Notes under the pieces: model-generated | The model's database searches: none | What the model was told of the DNA's origin: nothing | The model's input: the letters and a program-made list of their open reading frames with translations, nothing else | In this document: one piece after another, positions 52,201 to 58,200 of the stretch | Layout of the letters: every line of letters begins with the position of its first letter | Position numbering within the stretch: the stretch's first letter is position 1 | Position numbers and translations under genes: made by a program | DNA from: Rugalucina vietnamica | Lineage: Eukaryota; Mollusca; Bivalvia; Lucinida; Lucinidae | Reading direction: 5' to 3' | DNA length: 64,000 nucleotides | NCBI GenBank assembly: GCA_964017185.1 | Contig: OZ024869.1 | Coordinates: 7,710,501-7,774,500 of the forward strand

Positions 52201-55200
52201 CAAAATGACTGATAAACTGTTCCTATTAAAGGATGCTCAGCCATAATCTAATCGAATCAAAAATAACTTTTATGATTATAATCACTTCGACACAACCATA
52301 ATACTGAAACGAGACACATGTAAGACAAGCCAAGTTCTGTTTGCGGGTGTGCCCGGAGTTTTTTCTTTGGGTTCTCATGTTTTCGTCCACCAACTGATTG
52401 GTCAGTCTCATACGAGCTGAAATAATCTTGAAAGGGACATTAAAGTGAATCAGAAAAATAAATATATTGAAGGCCGTGTTGTAACAGGTTTATACAGGTA
52501 AATAAATACTCATGCAAGGTTGCTCAGTGTGACCAAGTTTTGTCACAATGGGCCGTGTCTGGAGAAAATGTTTTTGGTAAAGATCGAACTCTAATCAAGC
52601 TGTGCAAGACATAGAAGATGGATTGAAGTTTTGTTAATTAATGACACAATTCTGAGTAGCTGGTTGGTCATCGCTGATCTGGGTATAAGGTTTTGCATAT
52701 AACAGATAGCAGGTTTTCTTATGAGTTAACAGTGCCTTGTATAATGTTTGGTAGTACTTAGACAATAATATTATACAGGTAACTGCTAAAGGTTTGTACC
52801 CAAAATGTTGACGTTGTAATATTTCAATTTTATTTCAATGGCATTATGCATGTTTATCGCACTTTTCACGGTGTTGCATGCACAAAATATGATACAATAG
52901 TGGAATTAAAGGACTACAAGCAAGGAAAAGCGAAAAATTTAAATTTTCTCACATATGAAATTTTGACCCCCACCCCCGCTAAAATCGCCTTTTTTACACT
53001 ATATGGAGGAAATAGTCAAAATTTTTAATAGTAATAGGTTCAGAATACATTGGGCTTTTGCCCTAATCATGAAATACCACCACCAGAACCTTTGTGACAT
53101 TGTTATGGCATTTTGAAAACGAGGCATAAAACCCCCAAGAATGTCACAGATTCTTCAACCAATGTATTTCCATAGACATAGAGATACCTTGATTCAACAA
53201 ACATCAGAAGCACGTCGGAGACACGTAACAAATGCGTTTAATACATACGTGGTTTGTCAGAAAAGTTCGTGTACACCATTTATATTTTCAACAGAAAAAT
53301 GAATATATCAGCCTTTGCAAAAGTATTTTATAAGCAAATATACAAGAAATTTTATTGAAATCTGACAAAAAAACGTCATCTACAGCCTTTTCCCTGCACT
53401 TCCGAACCGAGTGCGGGGCAAAGGTCAACGTCTCTATATGACGTTACTTGACATTTTAAGCCGCCAGCGCGTTATACATTTGTTTCAGGGTGTTGTTTTT
53501 TTTTTAAACAAAAGATCCTTGGCTATCAACATTTTTATGTCTGTGTATCCAGCTGTCAAATGCAGATACGCCGTACCAATTCTCGCAAAATTGTTCGTCC
53601 ACCTGTTGAACATGTGTAACAATTTCTTGCGGCGAGCATGCCAGACAGGTGATCTTCCGTTTATCATCATAGGTGGACTTATAAGCAGCTGAAAATCGTC
53701 TGTGCCACAACTACTGTGAACTAAATAGTAACTGACAGACCGGTGACGTTTCTGTTGTTTGTAACATACGTGGTTTGTCAGAAAAGTTCGTGTACACCAT
53801 TTATATTTTCAACAGAAAAATGAATATATCTGCCTTTGCAAAAGTATTTTATAAGCAAATATACAAGAAATTTTATTGAAATCTGACAAAAACACGTCAT
53901 CTACAGCCTTTTCCCTGCACTTCCGAACCGAGTGCGGGGCAAAGGTCAACGTCTCTATATGACGTTACTTGACATTTTAAGCCGCCAGCGCGTTATACAT
54001 TTGTTTCAGGGTGTTTTTTTTTTTTTTAACAAAAGATCCTTGGCTATCAACATTTTTATGTCTGTGTATCCAGCTGTCAAATGCAGATACGCCGTACCAA
54101 TTCTTGCAAAATTGTTCGTCCACCTGTTGAACATGTGTAACAATTTCTTGCGGCGAGCATGCCAGACAGGTGATCTTCCGTTTATCATCATAGGTGGACT
54201 TCTGAGCAGCTGAAAATCGTCTGTACCACAACTACTGTGAACCGTTAAAAAGTAACTGACAGACCGATGACGTTTCTGTTGTTTGTAACATTTTCATCGT
54301 ATCTGTGGGCGATTTCCTTAACGAAACATACAATCGGCGTCGGCTGTTCTCCGATGTCAAATTACGCCATTATTTCAAACAGATTTTTCGGTCTGCTTCT
54401 GATTTTTTTTCACATAAATCAAACAACACTACCGCCAAGTCGGAATCTTTCTGAAACTGAAGTCAGTGTTATATGGTTTTAGGACGAAATATTTTAATGT
54501 TATAACATATTTAAGTGTCGTTTGACAGGGAAAAAACACAATATGAAAATCGTCACATTTTGTTGACGTTTTGGCACCTGTCCCGTGTGGCCCTACGTAC
54601 GCTTAAGTAGAAAATATGTAATATTTAACGTGTTGATAATTCAAATTGAAACAAATTCCTCAAATATGCTCAGAAGATATTGCTGCTTATATTTATACAA
54701 AAACAAAAACAAAAAAAATCTTAAACAACAGCACTTTACTTTTCCTGCTAGCCAAGGTGTCCACAAACCTCGTACATGTGCGTTCTGTACGCTTGGTGTA
54801 CGATAAAGTATTTTAAGCATGCAGCATGCTTAAAGCTCGACGTGTCTCGGGTATGTGTCTTATACGAATAAGTTCAACACGCGTTACATTAAACGTTTGA
54901 TACGCGCCTATACTGTATTGTGTGCTTAACATAACTGTACAAAAGTACATGCAATCCAAAATTTTCAGCATGTTGAGATCATTATACGACCTGTACACAC
55001 CTTAGACACACGCTAATCATTTGTGACTGCTATTTTCACCATAGAGACTATGGCCCCCCTCCCATTGGGGCCTAAAGAAATAGATATAGGCTATTGTGCC
55101 TTCAGGTAAAGCTAAATACACTGCTGACTGACCGTCTGATTACTGGTTAACCGCGCTTGTCTGAGCCTGCCGAGGAAACATTTCAAGTCAAACCATCCAT

Positions 55201-58200
55201 ACGTATAAGCCTTTTGGGTCTTAGTTGGATAGTTATATTTCAAGCACTTGTTGGATGTGATGACATCCTCATTTTGGGTAAAAGTCCTGTAAAATGGAGG
55301 CAACATCCCAACATGACCTTAGCTGTTGACTGGGACGTAAAGCATCAATTCAAACAAACAAATCACGCCAAGAGGTTGCAAAAGTGGTCGGAGATTTCTC
55401 CATACTTCCATGTTGTGGTTTTACTAGATTTTAGTAATTGATTAGCCGTAAGTCCTATACTATAGGTAATTAAAGTTTAAGAAGCAAATTTTCTTATTCA
55501 GCGTGTTGAGATTTCTTCATATGCCAGGGTCGCGTTTGTCTTGTACGTTAATGTGCGACTGACTTTTCAAGATTGACGTGTATGTATGGGTATGGGTATA
55601 TACTTAGAGGATATTTTACTTTTTTGAATTGAATACCAAATATATTTAAACGAGTGTGTTGATTTTGATTTTCCCATTGAAGAGGCAGGCGGTGAAAATG
55701 CAAAACAAAAAAAAATATTGAAAACACAAATATTTATGGTACACTCTTCCTTACCTTCTAAATAAAAAATTTATGAACTTGAACACCAATACTTTATGTT
55801 ATTTCTGAGTTAAAGGCGTTAGAATTTCTGACGTGAAACACTTTTTAATGACGTCAAGTGAATGGAAACGTCAAAAGTTATCAGAAATTTACAGTTAAAA
55901 TATCGGCTGATATCAATCACTTGTGAAAATCATCAGATATCTCAACATACACTTTACATAATTTACACCTATGTAATACATTTATCTTTTATGCCATTGA
56001 AGATACGGTTAAACATCATTTCAAAATTCAATATTAATGAGCCGCGACGCGAGAAAACCGGTCTTCGGGGTTTCCAACCAGGTCTGACACAAACCGACAT
56101 GTACAGTCCCAGAAGCAGCATAGAAGCTTGAAATTTCGGATTTAATAAGAAGAGAAAGTGTACTATCCGTGTAGCGAAAACAAAGGCGCTGATCAGCTTC
56201 GCAGTTACTGCGAGGCTGATCTGCGCCTTTGTTTTCGCATAGGCAAAAATCCGGTTTTCTTGTGACGCGGCTCATTTGATAATGCAACATTCATCTGTCT
56301 GGGCCTACCATTAGAAGACCGATGCTTAACACACTGAGCTAATGGGGCCGACAAACGGGCATTACTCATGTTATCATTAATATTTATGGTCTATAAATAA
56401 TAATCTAAAAATAGTTGCCATTATCGGCTGGTTTCCCGTTATCAGGTTTATGTTATATGTAAATATATTCGGAATAGGAACCAGTGCCATGCTTAAGCAT
56501 GTCGTTTATAGATTAGAAACCGAAATAACAATTTGTATCGAAATAATTGGGGACGAATATGCCTAAGGCTTGCAAAGACCGCAGACTGATGACCGCCGAC
56601 CGAATCACTACCCATGGCCTCTAAGCAGTCTTTTTAATTTGAAACGTTAGTAACTTTCAAACTTTTAAGTGTCCCAGTTGAAAAAACAATCGATTTACTT
56701 TTTGTATGTCTACAGCTTTACATTCTAAAATAATCATATTGACGAATAAACAATCTTTTAAAACCGGACTTCTTTTTTTTCTCGGATGGATATCTATATG
56801 GGCCTTTTCCATTACAGTTATAGCTATAGAATAATACATTGAAGGGTTGAGGCTATAATAAATTCAGTTTAAAAGGTTGCATAACGCATCATACTAGCGC
56901 ACCCGTGTCGTTTAACATGTTTGAAAAAGATTAGGGACCAGTTGTTCAAAACTTTGTTAGCTTAACGTCATCGTTAAGACCTCAACTCGTTATGTGAATG
57001 CAGCTTCAGAGGAGAAGTCGTTTGAAAATGTTGTCGACGACGGACGACGGTCGACGACGGACGACGCACGGACGCCGGCTCGACTACTATATTATAAGCT
57101 CACCTTGTGAGCCTTCGGCCTATAAGGTTAGCTAAAAATTTGCAGGTCCTATTTGGACAAACAATTTTCCTACATCTATGTGTCATAGGGCGAAATAAAT
57201 ATTAAACATTATATGTGTTTGTCTATACCGCAACCACAATTTATCACATCATTTTCCCTTCTTACACTTCTGTATTCTTTAGAAGTATGATCTTCAAAGT
57301 CTTCACCTTCCATATTGCTCTTCAACATACAAGTACTTAGCGTAGTGTACTAGGTATCAAACAGTGATTTGCCTTACTATTTAAGCGAACTGCGACTCAA
57401 CGCTTCAATGCATTCACGCTAGTACATTGATTCATTGAACGTTGTCATCCTTGTATGTTGTTTACATCCATTATCAATATATTTATATAATATATTGCAG
57501 GTATGTCATTTTATCATTATCATTATGTCATTCTTTTGTATTTACTCTGAGTTCCTTTGTTAGAAGATAATTACTTTGTTGGTTAATTATCATTTTAATA
57601 CATTTGTACATGGCAAGTTATCCATATGCCAATTTCGGCATATGTGTGTTGTTACGTCATCAAGGTGGAGTAGCATTACACAACCATTTATTCCATATTG
57701 TATGGATTAAGTACATCCATCCATCCATCCAATGTCAATTGAAATGCATTCACGCTAGTACATTGAATCATTGAACGTTGTCATCCTTGTATGTTGTTTA
57801 CATCCATTATCAATATATTTATATAATATATTGCAGGCTTACTGTGTCTTGATATGAGAACCTGCGTGGGTCGGGACGATGACGAATCCCCACTATAACA
57901 TATAGTAGTATACCCGCTGATATATGTTTTGGATTTTGTTTTACTAAAACATTGGGGGGTTTGGGGTATACATTACACGAACATGTTTTCCTGATGTCTG
58001 ATTGCCGCTATCTGCTAACATGCGTTAAGCGCCCTGATTATGTATTGACGCCATCATCGTCGCGCTGTATTTTATTTCCTTCGACATCGTGTTTATAATG
58101 TTTTACCGTGAGACGAACAAAGAGAATTGATTACCGTTGAACTATTCATTGCCTGTTCTACGTTAGTCACTTTTGGTCTCGTTGTTGACGTTTACTACAG

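Noticed and set aside
53411-54231. Duplicate frames in the 521-bp repeats as genes
   Set aside because: Present in both copies and both strands but with no recognisable family; kept as repeat content only.
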